Below are positions 35,319 to 44,601 of a DNA stretch of 64,000 nucleotides, piece after piece. Each line of letters starts with the position of its first letter. Within the stretch, counting starts at the first letter, position 1. A program made the position numbers and the translations under genes. The DNA lies in NCBI RefSeq assembly GCF_001625565.1, contig NZ_AUXS01000097.1, positions 1-64,000 of the forward strand, read 5' to 3'. This DNA is from Pseudoalteromonas luteoviolacea NCIMB 1944 (GTDB lineage: Bacteria > Pseudomonadota > Gammaproteobacteria > Enterobacterales > Alteromonadaceae). The notes beneath the pieces were generated by a model. It was not told where the DNA came from and did no database searches. It saw only the letters and a program-made list of their open reading frames with translations.

Positions 35319-37992
35319 ACACTTATTTACACCTAAATGGAAGCACCCTAAGGCGCAAGTGCGCTTAGCGGCGGTGGATAAATTAGATACAACCAAGGAC
35401 GTCGAAGCACTAACGACTCTGGCACTTGAGGACGACTCAATTCAAATAAGAAAAAAAGTCCTCAATAAAATTGACGATTTGGGTCTGTGGTGGAAAGTCT
35501 ACAAACAAGACCAAGAACTCAAAGAAATTGCAGAGCAGCATATCAGTCAAGCAGTGTTGTCTGGCTCACAAATGTTAAGCAATGATATCCGTGAAGAGTA
35601 TATTGACAGATATGCTCCGCAGAAGACCTTAGAAAAGCTTGCTTTCTCAGATATTGCACAAACACAACGTGTAAAGTTATTAAAGCGGATAGCAAATGCG
35701 CGTCTTATTGAGAAAGCTTTTAGGGAAGGTGAAGAATCTATTCAACTTGCTTTGTTAGAATTGGTTTTTCAGTATGAACTAACAAAAACGGTATCGAAAA
35801 GTGCGCAAGGCGAAGCTAAAATTCAAATTGATGCGCATATAGAGCAAGCTCACTTGGCGAAAGTTATGCCGAAGCAGGTAGCTGAGCAGGTAAAACTGAT
35901 TTTGGCTAAGTTTAATGCACTGCGAGAAAAACTTGATTACGAAACGGTTAGTGGCCAGTTCAACGAATTGAGTCAACAGTGGCAAAGCCTTGAGTTAAAG
36001 TGGCTAGATGAAGAAACGCTGGGTGTACAGTCTGAAAAGTACCAAAAGTTAACGGACAAACTGACCGCGCATATAGAAAAACTCAAAGCACAATTTGAAG
36101 CTGAAGCAGCGGTACAAAAAGCGCAACAAGAAAAGCAGCAAACTATTGCACAATACACGTCTCAGATCGGTGCTTTTGAAGTAGTACTGAATGAGGCAGT
36201 AAGTAAGCTGGATGTTGAGTCACAAACTTCATTACAAAGTCAATTCGGCCAATTACACAGTACATTGGCTGATTCTGCATATAATGAAACGGCGGAAGTT
36301 AAAGGTCTAATGCGAAAACTTACGCAATTAAACGACTTACTGACAACCTTGCCAGAAATGATTGCTGCAACGAAAGAGTTTCAAACTGCATTGGATGTAT
36401 TGAAGCAGGTTGAGATCAGTGAAGATATTGAGCGTCTTGATGCGTTACTTGGTGAGCAAAAACGTGCATATCAAACATGTAATGTGGCGTTAAAATCTTT
36501 GCCAGGTGAGTTAAAGCAGAATGCAAAAAGTGAGTTGAATCAGGTGTCTAAATCCTTTTTAGATGGGATGAAACCACTAGTAGAGCAGCAACAGAAATTA
36601 CTTAAAGAATCGCGTAAGAAAGCACGTGATGTACAGAGGTTGATTGAACAAGGGCGCTTTAATATTGCGTTTGGTGTGTTCAATGGTTTATCTGAAAGTT
36701 ATGAGCAACTTACTGAAGCGCACAAAGAGCAAGTGAGCAAGCAGTACGATACATTGCAAGCGCAACTTGCAGAGTTCAAAGATTGGCAAAAATACGCATC
36801 TGCACCAAAACGTACAGAGCTCCTTGAACAGTTAGATGAAAAACTAGCAGAAACAGACGTTGATCCTAAAGTACGAGCAGCAGACGTTAAAATGTTGCGA
36901 ATTCGTTGGAACGAACTTGGTCGTATCGAAAGTGAAGAAGAGAAACAACAAGCAAAAGTGTTCGACGAAAAAATAGAATTGTTGTTCGCGCCATGTCGTA
37001 CGTATTTCGCTGAACAAGAAGAAGCACGTAAACAAGTCGTTGTTGATCGTAAAAAGCTCATTACAGAAATGCAAGAATTGGAAAGCTTCTCAGTTGAAGA
37101 AGAAGGCAGTTGGCGCAAGCTTGAAAGCCAGTTTAACCGGATCAATAAACTTTGGCGCAGTGCAGGTAGCTTGGATGCCCAAACTTACCAATCATTAAAT
37201 GGTCAATATCGCGATGCATATGCAAAAGCAAATGCACGCCTGAAGGCGCACCACCAAAACAATGCGCAGCAAAAGCAAGCATTGGTTGACGAAGCATTGG
37301 CACAAGTTGACAATGAGAATGTGGCTGAAGCCTGTGAGGTATTAAAGACACTGCAGAAGCAGTGGCAGGGTATTGGATTTGCTGGCAGTAAGAATGAACA
37401 TGTTTTGTGGCAATCGTTTAGAAAGCACAATGATGCGGTATTTGCTAAACGTGAAGAGATAGTAGCACAACAAAAACGCGAGAATGCGGCTCTTGAAACG
37501 CAGCAGCGTCAGGAGCTTGCTAATCTGGACAGTTTAGTGATCGATGCAAAAACGCAGTCTGAATTAACGCAGTTGCAGGCTCAGATTGGTAGCTTGGAAG
37601 TGTTAGGCGGTTTGAATAAAATCAAAAAGTCATTGCTTGAACAAGTTGAAGTAAAGTTGAATGAGTTGTTTTCAACTCTGAATCGAGAAAAGTTTTCAGA
37701 GCTAGTAAGCGCTGTTGAAAATAATCAAGATATCCCAGCTTGTTGGCAAGGTAAAAACACCTTGGGCTTGAGTGCTGAAAGATTGTTGTTAAGGCTTGAA
37801 ATTTTGACCAATGTTGATTCACCTGAGGGGGAGCAGCAGGCAAGAATGGCGGAGCAAGTTGCATTGCTTGATGAAAAGCTGCAAGGTGATTCCCATAAGT
37901 TGGACTTTTACTTAGTCAGCTATTTTGCCCAAGCAAAAATTGAAGGGATTGATTTAAACTCAACTCGAGTTTTAAGCGTGTTAAATGCATAG
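35308..37992 (+). CDS. DUF349 repeat protein with HEAT-like N-terminus
   Basis: 894 aa, cytoplasmic, rich in Gln, Glu, Lys and Leu. Residues 1-60 look like a HEAT-type repeat (PKAQVRLAAVDKLDTTKDVEALTTLAL...). The rest is long helices and coiled coils containing several DUF349 units, seen as R-x-x-W-x-x-x-G or W-x-x-I/L-G motifs (LRIRWNELGRI, INKLWRSAGSL, LQKQWQGIGF). DUF349 proteins are widespread and functionally uncharacterised; binding to nucleic acid or ribosomes has been suggested but nothing here proves it. Starts inside yeaC; strong terminator follows. Confidence 0.85.
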   Translation: MIFKHLFTPKWKHPKAQVRLAAVDKLDTTKDVEALTTLALEDDSIQIRKKVLNKIDDLGLWWKVYKQDQELKEIAEQHISQAVLSGSQMLSNDIREEYIDRYAPQKTLEKLAFSDIAQTQRVKLLKRIANARLIEKAFREGEESIQLALLELVFQYELTKTVSKSAQGEAKIQIDAHIEQAHLAKVMPKQVAEQVKLILAKFNALREKLDYETVSGQFNELSQQWQSLELKWLDEETLGVQSEKYQKLTDKLTAHIEKLKAQFEAEAAVQKAQQEKQQTIAQYTSQIGAFEVVLNEAVSKLDVESQTSLQSQFGQLHSTLADSAYNETAEVKGLMRKLTQLNDLLTTLPEMIAATKEFQTALDVLKQVEISEDIERLDALLGEQKRAYQTCNVALKSLPGELKQNAKSELNQVSKSFLDGMKPLVEQQQKLLKESRKKARDVQRLIEQGRFNIAFGVFNGLSESYEQLTEAHKEQVSKQYDTLQAQLAEFKDWQKYASAPKRTELLEQLDEKLAETDVDPKVRAADVKMLRIRWNELGRIESEEEKQQAKVFDEKIELLFAPCRTYFAEQEEARKQVVVDRKKLITEMQELESFSVEEEGSWRKLESQFNRINKLWRSAGSLDAQTYQSLNGQYRDAYAKANARLKAHHQNNAQQKQALVDEALAQVDNENVAEACEVLKTLQKQWQGIGFAGSKNEHVLWQSFRKHNDAVFAKREEIVAQQKRENAALETQQRQELANLDSLVIDAKTQSELTQLQAQIGSLEVLGGLNKIKKSLLEQVEVKLNELFSTLNREKFSELVSAVENNQDIPACWQGKNTLGLSAERLLLRLEILTNVDSPEGEQQARMAEQVALLDEKLQGDSHKLDFYLVSYFAQAKIEGIDLNSTRVLSVLNA

Positions 37993-37995
37993 ATA

Positions 37996-38022
37996 AAAAA
38001 GGCCCTACTAAGGGCCTTTTTT
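37996..38022 (+). terminator. Terminator after DUF349 gene
   Basis: Perfect 11-bp stem AAAAAGGCCCT/AGGGCCTTTTT (37996-38006 and 38011-38021), loop ACTA, ending in T. Confidence 0.93.
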
Positions 38023-38547
38023 AATGGCCGTTTTTTATATCTACTTTCAGCTACATAAGAACCAACTCAGTGTTTTTTAGGTCCTCATTTCACTGTACAA
38101 AATTGAGCAAGTCCAATGATGAGTTACGCGATTGTGAGCGGTGCTCAAAGATTCCTTCATACATACCGTGTGCGCTCATTATAGGGTAAAAGTTATCTTG
38201 GCACGGAGAGGCCACAAAGGTTATTTATTTTAACTCTATATCAAGTGGTTACGTTGTTTTTTTGGTTTTATTTATTTGCGTAATGAGTTTGATATTGGTT
38301 AGTCACATATCTACTTTTTGAGTAGGAAAGTGACAAATATTTATCTCGGAAATAATAATCATTATCACATAATTCTTATTTATACCGCGCATTAACTTTA
38401 TAAATTAGCGTAACCTAGTGAATTTAGTGTATTTTGCGGCGCAAACTAAAACTAAAATCGCTTTTTAGTTAAATGATTACTAGCGCACTAAATTAGGGTA
38501 AAATAACCCTGTTTTATCTATGCGTATTACTGCCTGACGAGGTTCAT
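38023..38547. other. Long regulatory region upstream of acnB
   Basis: 525 bases without a gene. It includes the Fur box listed next, the inverted pair GTCAC/GTGAC around 38301-38335, an AT-only hairpin AACTAAAA/TTTTAGTT near 38450-38470 and a weak AGGGT/ACCCT hairpin near 38495-38512. I looked for a RyhB-like small RNA but saw no GC-rich terminator to end one. Confidence 0.5.
38348..38366 (+). promoter_or_regulatory. Probable Fur box
   Basis: The 19 bases match the E. coli Fur consensus (GATAATGATAATCATTATC) at 16 of 19 positions, including an uninterrupted ATAATCATTATC. The site is 181 nt upstream of acnB. It may bring the iron-sulfur aconitase under iron control or may govern an unseen transcript in this region. 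Confidence 0.7.
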
Positions 38548-41358
38548 ATGAGTTTGTATACTGAGTACTTGGAAGAGATCCAAACCCGTAAAACGGAACA
38601 AGGACTAAATCCAAAACCAATTGATAGCGCAGAGCTATTATCTGAAATTATTGCCCAAATCAAAGACGCTGGGCATGAGCACCGCGAAGATTCGCTTAAA
38701 TTCTTCATCTACAACACACTTCCAGGCACAACTAGCGCTGCTGGTGTTAAAGCACAATTCCTAAAAGAAATTATCTTAGGTGAAGAGACTGTTGCTGAAA
38801 TCACAGCTGACTTTGCATTTGAGCTTCTTTCTCACATGAAAGGTGGCCCTTCAATTGCGGTACTTCTTGATCTTGCACTTGGCAATGACGAAGCGATTGC
38901 ACAGCAAGCTGCTGAAGTACTTAAAACACAAGTATTCTTATACGACGCGGACACTGCTCGTCTACAAGACGCGTTCAAAGCAGGCAACGCAGTTGCTAAA
39001 GATATCCTAGAAAGCTATGCGAAAGCAGAGTTCTTCACAAAGCTTCCTGATGTTGCTGAAAAAATCGAAGTTGTTACTTTCATCGCGGGTGAAGGTGATA
39101 TCTCTACTGACTTGCTTTCTCCTGGTCACCAAGCGCACTCACGTGCTGACCGTGAACTTCACGGCCAATGTATGATCACACCTGAAGCACAACAAGAAAT
39201 CGTTGCGCTTAAAGAGAAGCACCCTAACGCAAAAGTAATGCTTATCGCTGAGAAAGGCACAATGGGTGTAGGTTCTTCACGTATGTCTGGTGTGAATAAC
39301 GTAGCGCTTTGGGCTGGTACTCAAGCAAGCCCTTATGTTCCATTCATCAACATCGCACCAGTTGTTGCTGGTACTAACGGTATTGCACCAATCTTCCTTA
39401 CTACTGTTGATGTAACAGGTGGTATTGGTCTTGACCTTAAAAACTGGGTTAAGAAAGTAGATGCTAACGGTAACACTGTGACTGATGAAAACGGTGACCC
39501 AGTATTAGAAGAAGCATACTCAGTAGCTACTGGCACAGTGCTTACTATCGATACTAAAGCGAAAAAACTATATAACGGCGAAGAAGAACTGTCTGATATT
39601 TCATCTGCTTTCACGCCACAAAAAGTAGAATTCATGAAAGCGGGTGGTTCTTACGCGGTCGTATTCGGTAAGAAACTTCAAACACTAGCGGCAGAAACGC
39701 TTGGTATTGAAGCACCAACTGTTTATGCACCTTCAAAAGAAATTTCTCACGAGGGCCAAGGCCTAACAGCGGTTGAGAAAATCTTTAATCGTAACGCTGT
39801 AGGTGTTGCTTCAGACGCGCCACTACATGCAGGTTCTAACGTTCGTGTTAAAGTGAACATTGTTGGTTCGCAAGATACAACGGGTCCTATGACGTCGCAA
39901 GAACTTGAAGCGATGGCTGCTTCAACGATTTCTCCACTTGTTGACGGTGCATACCAGTCTGGTTGTCATACAGCGTCTGTATGGGATAAGAAAGCGCAAG
40001 CGAACATTCCGAAGCTAATGGCATTCATGAACAAGTTCGGTCTTATCACTGCGCGTGATCCAAAAGGCATCTACCATTCAATGACTGACGTTATCCACAA
40101 AGTATTGAATGACATTACAATCGATGACCGCGCTATTATCATCGGTGGTGACTCGCACACCCGTATGTCTAAAGGTGTCGCGTTCGGCGCCGACTCAGGT
40201 ACTGTAGCGCTTGCTCTTGCAACTGGTGAATCGGCAATGCCAATTCCTGAGTCTGTAAAAGTGACCTTTAAAGGCAGCATGGCTGAGCATATGGACTTCC
40301 GTGACGTTGTACACGCTACTCAAGCGCAGATGCTTAAGCAATTTGGCGGCGAGAACGTGTTCCAAGGTCGTATTATCGAAGTACACATTGGTACGCTAAT
40401 GGCTGACCAAGCGTTCACATTCACTGACTGGTCTGCAGAAATGAAGGCGAAAGCGTCAATCTGTATTTCAAACAATGAAACGCTTATCAAGTCAATTGAA
40501 CTTGCTAAGAGCCGTATCCAGATCATGATCAACAAGGGTATGGAAAACGAAGCGAAGACACTACAAGGTCTTATTGATCTTGCTGATGAGCGTATCGCAG
40601 GTGTTAAGTCTGGCGAGCAACCAGCGCTTGCACCAGATGACAACGCGAAGTACTACGCTGAAGTAGTAATCGACCTTGACGAAATCGTTGAGCCAATGAT
40701 TGCAGACCCTGACGTAAACAATGAAGATGTGTCTAAGCGTTACACGCACGATGTGATTCGTCCTGTATCATACTATAACGACAAGCCTGTAGATCTTGGT
40801 TTTGTTGGTTCTTGTATGGTTCACAAAGGTGACATGCAGATCATTGCACAGATGCTACGTAACCTTGAGAAGCAAAATGGTTCAATTGCGTTCAAAGCAC
40901 CTCTAGTTGTTGCGCCACCAACATACAATATTGTTGATGAGCTTAAAGAAGAAGGTGATTGGGAAATTCTAGCTAAGTACGCTGGTTTCGAGTTTGACGA
41001 TGAGAAGCCAAAAACAGCAGCGCGTACTAAGTACGAAAACATCCTTTACCTAGAGCGCCCTGGATGTAACCTATGTATGGGTAACCAAGAGAAGGCTGAG
41101 CCTGGTGACACTGTAATCGCAACTTCAACGCGTCTATTCCAAGGCCGTGTTGTAGCAGATACATCAGAGAAGAAAGGTGAGTCTCTACTTGGTTCAACGC
41201 CGTTAGTTGTACTTTCAACTGTACTTGGCCGTTTCCCAACGATGGACGAGTATAAAGCTGCGGTTGAAGGCATTGACCTAACAGCATTTACTCCGCTTGA
41301 AGAAGAGCTAACGACTAAGTTTGGTTCTGAGCAAGCCGTGCCAGTTAAAGTTGTTTAA
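38548..41358 (+). CDS. acnB: Aconitate hydratase B
   Basis: TCA-cycle enzyme interconverting citrate and isocitrate through a [4Fe-4S] cluster; AcnB proteins can also act as iron-sensitive mRNA-binding regulators. Cluster ligands are visible as Cys756 (GSCMVHKGDM) and Cys840/Cys843 (PGCNLCMGNQ). E. coli AcnB has these at 710, 769 and 772 in 865 aa, so this 936-aa protein has about 46 extra residues before the first ligand and about 24 between first and second. GAGG precedes ATG 38548 at good spacing. Preceded by a Fur box and followed by a strong terminator. Confidence 0.97.
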   Translation: MSLYTEYLEEIQTRKTEQGLNPKPIDSAELLSEIIAQIKDAGHEHREDSLKFFIYNTLPGTTSAAGVKAQFLKEIILGEETVAEITADFAFELLSHMKGGPSIAVLLDLALGNDEAIAQQAAEVLKTQVFLYDADTARLQDAFKAGNAVAKDILESYAKAEFFTKLPDVAEKIEVVTFIAGEGDISTDLLSPGHQAHSRADRELHGQCMITPEAQQEIVALKEKHPNAKVMLIAEKGTMGVGSSRMSGVNNVALWAGTQASPYVPFINIAPVVAGTNGIAPIFLTTVDVTGGIGLDLKNWVKKVDANGNTVTDENGDPVLEEAYSVATGTVLTIDTKAKKLYNGEEELSDISSAFTPQKVEFMKAGGSYAVVFGKKLQTLAAETLGIEAPTVYAPSKEISHEGQGLTAVEKIFNRNAVGVASDAPLHAGSNVRVKVNIVGSQDTTGPMTSQELEAMAASTISPLVDGAYQSGCHTASVWDKKAQANIPKLMAFMNKFGLITARDPKGIYHSMTDVIHKVLNDITIDDRAIIIGGDSHTRMSKGVAFGADSGTVALALATGESAMPIPESVKVTFKGSMAEHMDFRDVVHATQAQMLKQFGGENVFQGRIIEVHIGTLMADQAFTFTDWSAEMKAKASICISNNETLIKSIELAKSRIQIMINKGMENEAKTLQGLIDLADERIAGVKSGEQPALAPDDNAKYYAEVVIDLDEIVEPMIADPDVNNEDVSKRYTHDVIRPVSYYNDKPVDLGFVGSCMVHKGDMQIIAQMLRNLEKQNGSIAFKAPLVVAPPTYNIVDELKEEGDWEILAKYAGFEFDDEKPKTAARTKYENILYLERPGCNLCMGNQEKAEPGDTVIATSTRLFQGRVVADTSEKKGESLLGSTPLVVLSTVLGRFPTMDEYKAAVEGIDLTAFTPLEEELTTKFGSEQAVPVKVV

Positions 41359-41376
41359 TCGTAAAGATTATTGACT

Positions 41377-41407
41377 AAAAAAGCGCGTTGTAAAACGCGC
41401 TTTTTTT
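41377..41407 (+). terminator. Terminator after acnB
   Basis: Perfect 13-bp stem AAAAAAGCGCGTT/AACGCGCTTTTTT (41377-41389 and 41394-41406), loop GTAA. Confidence 0.94.
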
Positions 41408-41495
41408 ATGGCTTGGTTTCGACCTTTTGAGCCGAAATATTAAATATCTAGTACTTATTTTTCGCCACAATTATATTTCCCTTCAACTTCTTGCC

Positions 41496-41543
41496 ACACA
41501 TGACACATGACACATGACACATGACACATGACCATGACACATT
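41496..41543 (+). repeat. 7-bp tandem repeat (ACACATG)n
   Basis: Five perfect head-to-tail copies of ACACATG (41496-41530), then a 6-base variant lacking one A (41531-41536) and a last degenerate copy ACACATT (41537-41543). It is intergenic, 240 nt upstream of the next start codon. Such arrays are prone to slipped-strand length change. Confidence 0.93.
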
Positions 41544-41782
41544 AGCCGGGATAACAGTTGTTCTGTCGAGTTGCTGCTAGCTATTAGTTCTTAAAAATAG
41601 ACTTGGTTATTTTGTATTGGAGTCGTAAATATGGCGCGTATTTTTACATGCTAGTCTAAACTTTACCTCTGTCGAATCGTTATATAGTAACATAAGTTGA
41701 GTGCTCTACTGTTTCCAAGGTACAGCTTAGTACTCTACACACCGCGCTAATATACACGCTTAAACAGAGGGACTCAGGCATT

Positions 41783-42004
41783 ATGAATGAGCACAGTAGT
41801 TTTTATTTTCAAAGTTATGAACAGTGGCGTCATGCAATTACAGTGCGTTGCAATATCAATTTAACACCAGAATACGCAAGAGCCCGGATCCATGCGTTGA
41901 GTAACCCAAATGACCTTCATACACGAGAGTTTGCTGCCAAGTATGGAGATGCTTACTTAAAGCAGGTAGTGGCATGGTTTACTCGTGCAGAGCAAAGTAC
42001 ATAG
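41783..42004 (+). CDS. Small conserved-looking protein, unknown function
   Basis: 73 aa, MNEHSSFYFQSYEQWRHAIT..., predicted all-helical and soluble, with a regular pattern (LTPEYARARIHAL, NDLHTREFAAKYGDAYLKQV, WFTRAE) that looks like a genuine protein rather than chance. GAGGGA lies upstream of ATG 41783, although farther than ideal. It resembles small hypothetical proteins I associate with Vibrio and Shewanella, but I cannot name the family. It stands alone between a terminator and an opposite-strand gene. Confidence 0.65.
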   Translation: MNEHSSFYFQSYEQWRHAITVRCNINLTPEYARARIHALSNPNDLHTREFAAKYGDAYLKQVVAWFTRAEQST

Positions 42005-42129
42005 CCCTTGTAGTATCAGTTAACGACTTTATACAGTTTTCTCGATTTCAGGCTTTGTTCGTATACTGCCTTAGGGTGGGCGTTTAGAGGTAATTTGGCG
42101 GTCATACTTGAGGTGAGTTTATTGTTTAA

Positions 42130-42157
42130 GATGATCGAACGGCTAGGTTCGATCATC
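42130..42157 (-). terminator. Perfect 11-bp inverted repeat after serine hydrolase gene
   Basis: GATGATCGAAC (42130-42140) pairs with GTTCGATCATC (42147-42157), loop GGCTAG. It begins 6 nt after the stop of the minus-strand hydrolase; its minus-strand tail is only moderately T-rich. Probably marks the 3' end of that mRNA. Confidence 0.6.
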
Positions 42158-42163
42158 ATCGAT

Positions 42164-43738
42164 TTAAAAAGCTTTGTTATAGCCCATTTCTTCAAGTGTT
42201 GTGAGAACGGACTCGGCAAACATCCAATGCGCTTGTGTATCAAATTGGCTAGCCCAAGCGATTATTCTGATATTGTAAGGTTGAAAGTCAAAGGCTAACG
42301 CTCCCCAAGAGCCTGCGTGTCCAATCATTTCTATCTGGGTATCAGAAGCGTTTAGTTCGCCAATTGCTGATTGTAGGCCCAAGCCATAAAATTCGGAACC
42401 TTGCGCATCGACAGGTATTCTCCACGATAACCATTGGGCGCGTAACTCAGGGTCTTGAATAAGTGTACCTTCATGAATCGCGCGGTAAAAGCGGTTCAAA
42501 TCACCAAGTGTTGAGACTATTCCTCCGCCAGCCCAAGCAAATGAAGTATTCATATTGATTGCATTTATATTATGGTTTGCATAAAAATGCTCTGGATAGC
42601 TTTTTTCATGATTGTCTTTGCTTAGAAGGTAGTAGTGGTCAGCTGGGTCTTGGGCTTTGTGATTGCCATGAAAGTCCATAAAAGTGCTGTCCATTGCTAA
42701 TGGAGCAAATACCAATTGTTCCATTAATTGATGTAGGGGAGCATTGGCGACTTTTTCAAGTACAATACCGAGTAAAACAGCATTACTGTCTGAGTAAAGG
42801 TGCTGCTCACCAGGTGCTGAATTAAGGTTGTTTGTCAGCCCTCTCTCTAGCATATTCTGCAATATTTTTTGTGGTTCCCACAGCATATTTTGTTGTTGTT
42901 TGCCACTGAGTGCTCTATCCAACTCTATATAATCAGGTGATGCAGGATCACACATATAGGATATATAATCTTTAATTCCGGTGCTTTGGTCGAGCAATTG
43001 GCGTATAGTGATTTGTCCTCCTCGCTTGACTCCATTGCTCTGGTGTAGATCTGCGACTCGAAAGCCTTGCGGTAAATCTGAGTCGCTCAATAATTCAGAC
43101 AATTGAGTATCCAAGCTGAAATTTCCCATTTCAATCATTTTCATGGTCACAGCTGCTGTGATTGTTTTTGAAATACTTGCGACTCTAAATGGATGGGAAA
43201 TGGTCATTTCTTGCTGTGCTTGTACGTTTGCAAACCCGGTGGCACCTTGCCATGTGTAATCAAGATCGTTAAAAGTCACTGACAAAGCCATGTTGGCAAT
43301 GAGCGGTTGGTGCATTGTGTACAGGGTATCCATTAATTTATTCAGCTCTGATCCTGCAACTTCCTCAATGGGTACAACCTCGACATTTATCTCAGCGTTT
43401 GAATGACTGCCTAGTTTATCCACAGCAGTTATACGAAATTGATATTGGCCAGGTAATTTTGGCGCTAAAAATTGAGTTGAAGGCTTGTCTAGTTGCTCTA
43501 TCAAGGCTTGCTCATTACCACTAATTTGTTGCCATCTGATTGAGTCTAGGTTGTTGTCAATGTCAGTTACAGTGGCAGACAGAACGCCTCGGCTATTTTG
43601 AACGACAGATATTTTGTTGTTGCTTAGTTTAATACTCGGCGCCGTATTTTTACTTTCTGAACCACATGCGGCTAAAGTTGCCGCAATCAAGACTAAAAGA
43701 GAAGTTCGACTGTATTTGTTGGTTTTTAATCTAATCAT
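42164..43738 (-). CDS. Serine hydrolase lipoprotein with PKD/Ig-like domain
   Basis: 524 aa. Lipobox LAAC ends at Cys25. Residues about 34-122 form a PKD/Ig-like beta domain (VVQNSRGVLSATVTD, LDSIRWQQISG, PGQYQFRITAVD). The beta-lactamase-fold serine hydrolase domain follows, with SISK (Ser188, Lys191), YSDSN as the Tyr-x-Asn motif, and HAGSWG near the C-terminus. Role could be an esterase, peptidase or cell-wall enzyme; lactamase activity is not implied. Architecture resembles surface-exposed hydrolases of marine bacteria. The protein at 16742-17959 shares the hydrolase fold but lacks the PKD-like part. Confidence 0.85.
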   Translation of the reverse strand: MIRLKTNKYSRTSLLVLIAATLAACGSESKNTAPSIKLSNNKISVVQNSRGVLSATVTDIDNNLDSIRWQQISGNEQALIEQLDKPSTQFLAPKLPGQYQFRITAVDKLGSHSNAEINVEVVPIEEVAGSELNKLMDTLYTMHQPLIANMALSVTFNDLDYTWQGATGFANVQAQQEMTISHPFRVASISKTITAAVTMKMIEMGNFSLDTQLSELLSDSDLPQGFRVADLHQSNGVKRGGQITIRQLLDQSTGIKDYISYMCDPASPDYIELDRALSGKQQQNMLWEPQKILQNMLERGLTNNLNSAPGEQHLYSDSNAVLLGIVLEKVANAPLHQLMEQLVFAPLAMDSTFMDFHGNHKAQDPADHYYLLSKDNHEKSYPEHFYANHNINAINMNTSFAWAGGGIVSTLGDLNRFYRAIHEGTLIQDPELRAQWLSWRIPVDAQGSEFYGLGLQSAIGELNASDTQIEMIGHAGSWGALAFDFQPYNIRIIAWASQFDTQAHWMFAESVLTTLEEMGYNKAF

Positions 43739-44601
43739 TTAATTTATTCTCATCGAAAAACTATAAAGGTTTGTCGATTGAAATATAATAAATAGCCGTT
43801 CTTTCTTCTGTATCAAGCTGTAGCTGGTTATATTGATATGTAGGGCTGTTGGCGCACTTTTAAATTTGCGTTTTTTGTGTTGGTTAATTTTAATTTAATT
43901 TGGAAGTTATAGAGATCCTTTCCTGCGTTCAGCCAATATTCCGTTTGTTGTGTGTTATGATGGTTATCGAACTTTTAGGGTATTAGTGGTTGCACCCCAA
44001 AGCACAGGCACAACATATCGACTATTATCCTCTAGAGTGCCGCAGCAGAGTCATCTAAAAGTTTGCTACAAGCGCAGTTTCAGGTATATGACTAATAAGT
44101 TTAAGTACCAACCAAACATTTCAATTTATTTATATAAGTTTAGCTCGTAACAAAGCTTAACTTATCGCTGTTGGGTGAAAACCACTCTGTTTCATAATTC
44201 ACAAACTTCATTGGGGCTATTTAATGTAATATTGCCTCAGGTAAAGTCAAAGATTTAGTGTTGAAATACTTCCAGGATTGCTTCTGTAAAATCTGCAATA
44301 AATTACCCTTTTCGCGGTCACTTTGTTGTGTTTTTTTATTTTTATCATAAATATTTATTTTTATATTCATGGTTTATGGCGGTGTTACTTTTGCAGCTGT
44401 TAAAGCGGTGTCTTGTTTGTTGTGAATAATGAAATTGCTGGTGGGTTGGATTGAATTATTTTGTCTGGTTTGAGGTTTTTGTAAGTATAGAGTAATTAAG
44501 CTTTTAATATATATTGAAATTTTATTGTTTTGTAATGTTAATCTGTTGTTTTTGTTTGTTTATATTTTTTAGCGGTACTTAACAAATATAAAGGAAATAT
44601 A
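43739..44601. other. 863-bp AT-rich stretch without a convincing gene
   Basis: Very AT-rich, especially 44280-44600. A 67-codon frame at 43950-44150 lacks a ribosome site and family resemblance. The arms AACTTTTAG (43970-43978) and CTAAAAGTT (44055-44063) enclose an inner GGCAC/GTGCC pair, a possible folded RNA or remnant of a mobile element. Promoter signals for the two flanking genes are expected but not assignable. Confidence 0.5.

Larger units (their letters stand above)
41359..41782. other. Intergenic region after acnB
   Basis: 424 bases holding the acnB terminator, a 7-bp tandem repeat (41496-41543) and the presumed promoter of the small gene at 41783. Nothing else was recognised. Confidence 0.5.

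Noticed and set aside
38367..38547. RyhB-like small RNA under the Fur box
   Set aside because: No GC-rich terminator with T-run or Hfq-like tail could be found between the box and acnB.
41496..41543. CRISPR-like array
   Set aside because: The unit is 7 bp with no spacers; it is a simple tandem repeat.
43965..44070. Integron attC site or riboswitch
   Set aside because: The nested inverted repeats lack the conserved attC end sequences, and no known riboswitch core was recognised.
43950..44150. 66-aa open frame in the AT-rich region
   Set aside because: No ribosome site, no domain or signal, and composition like random sequence.
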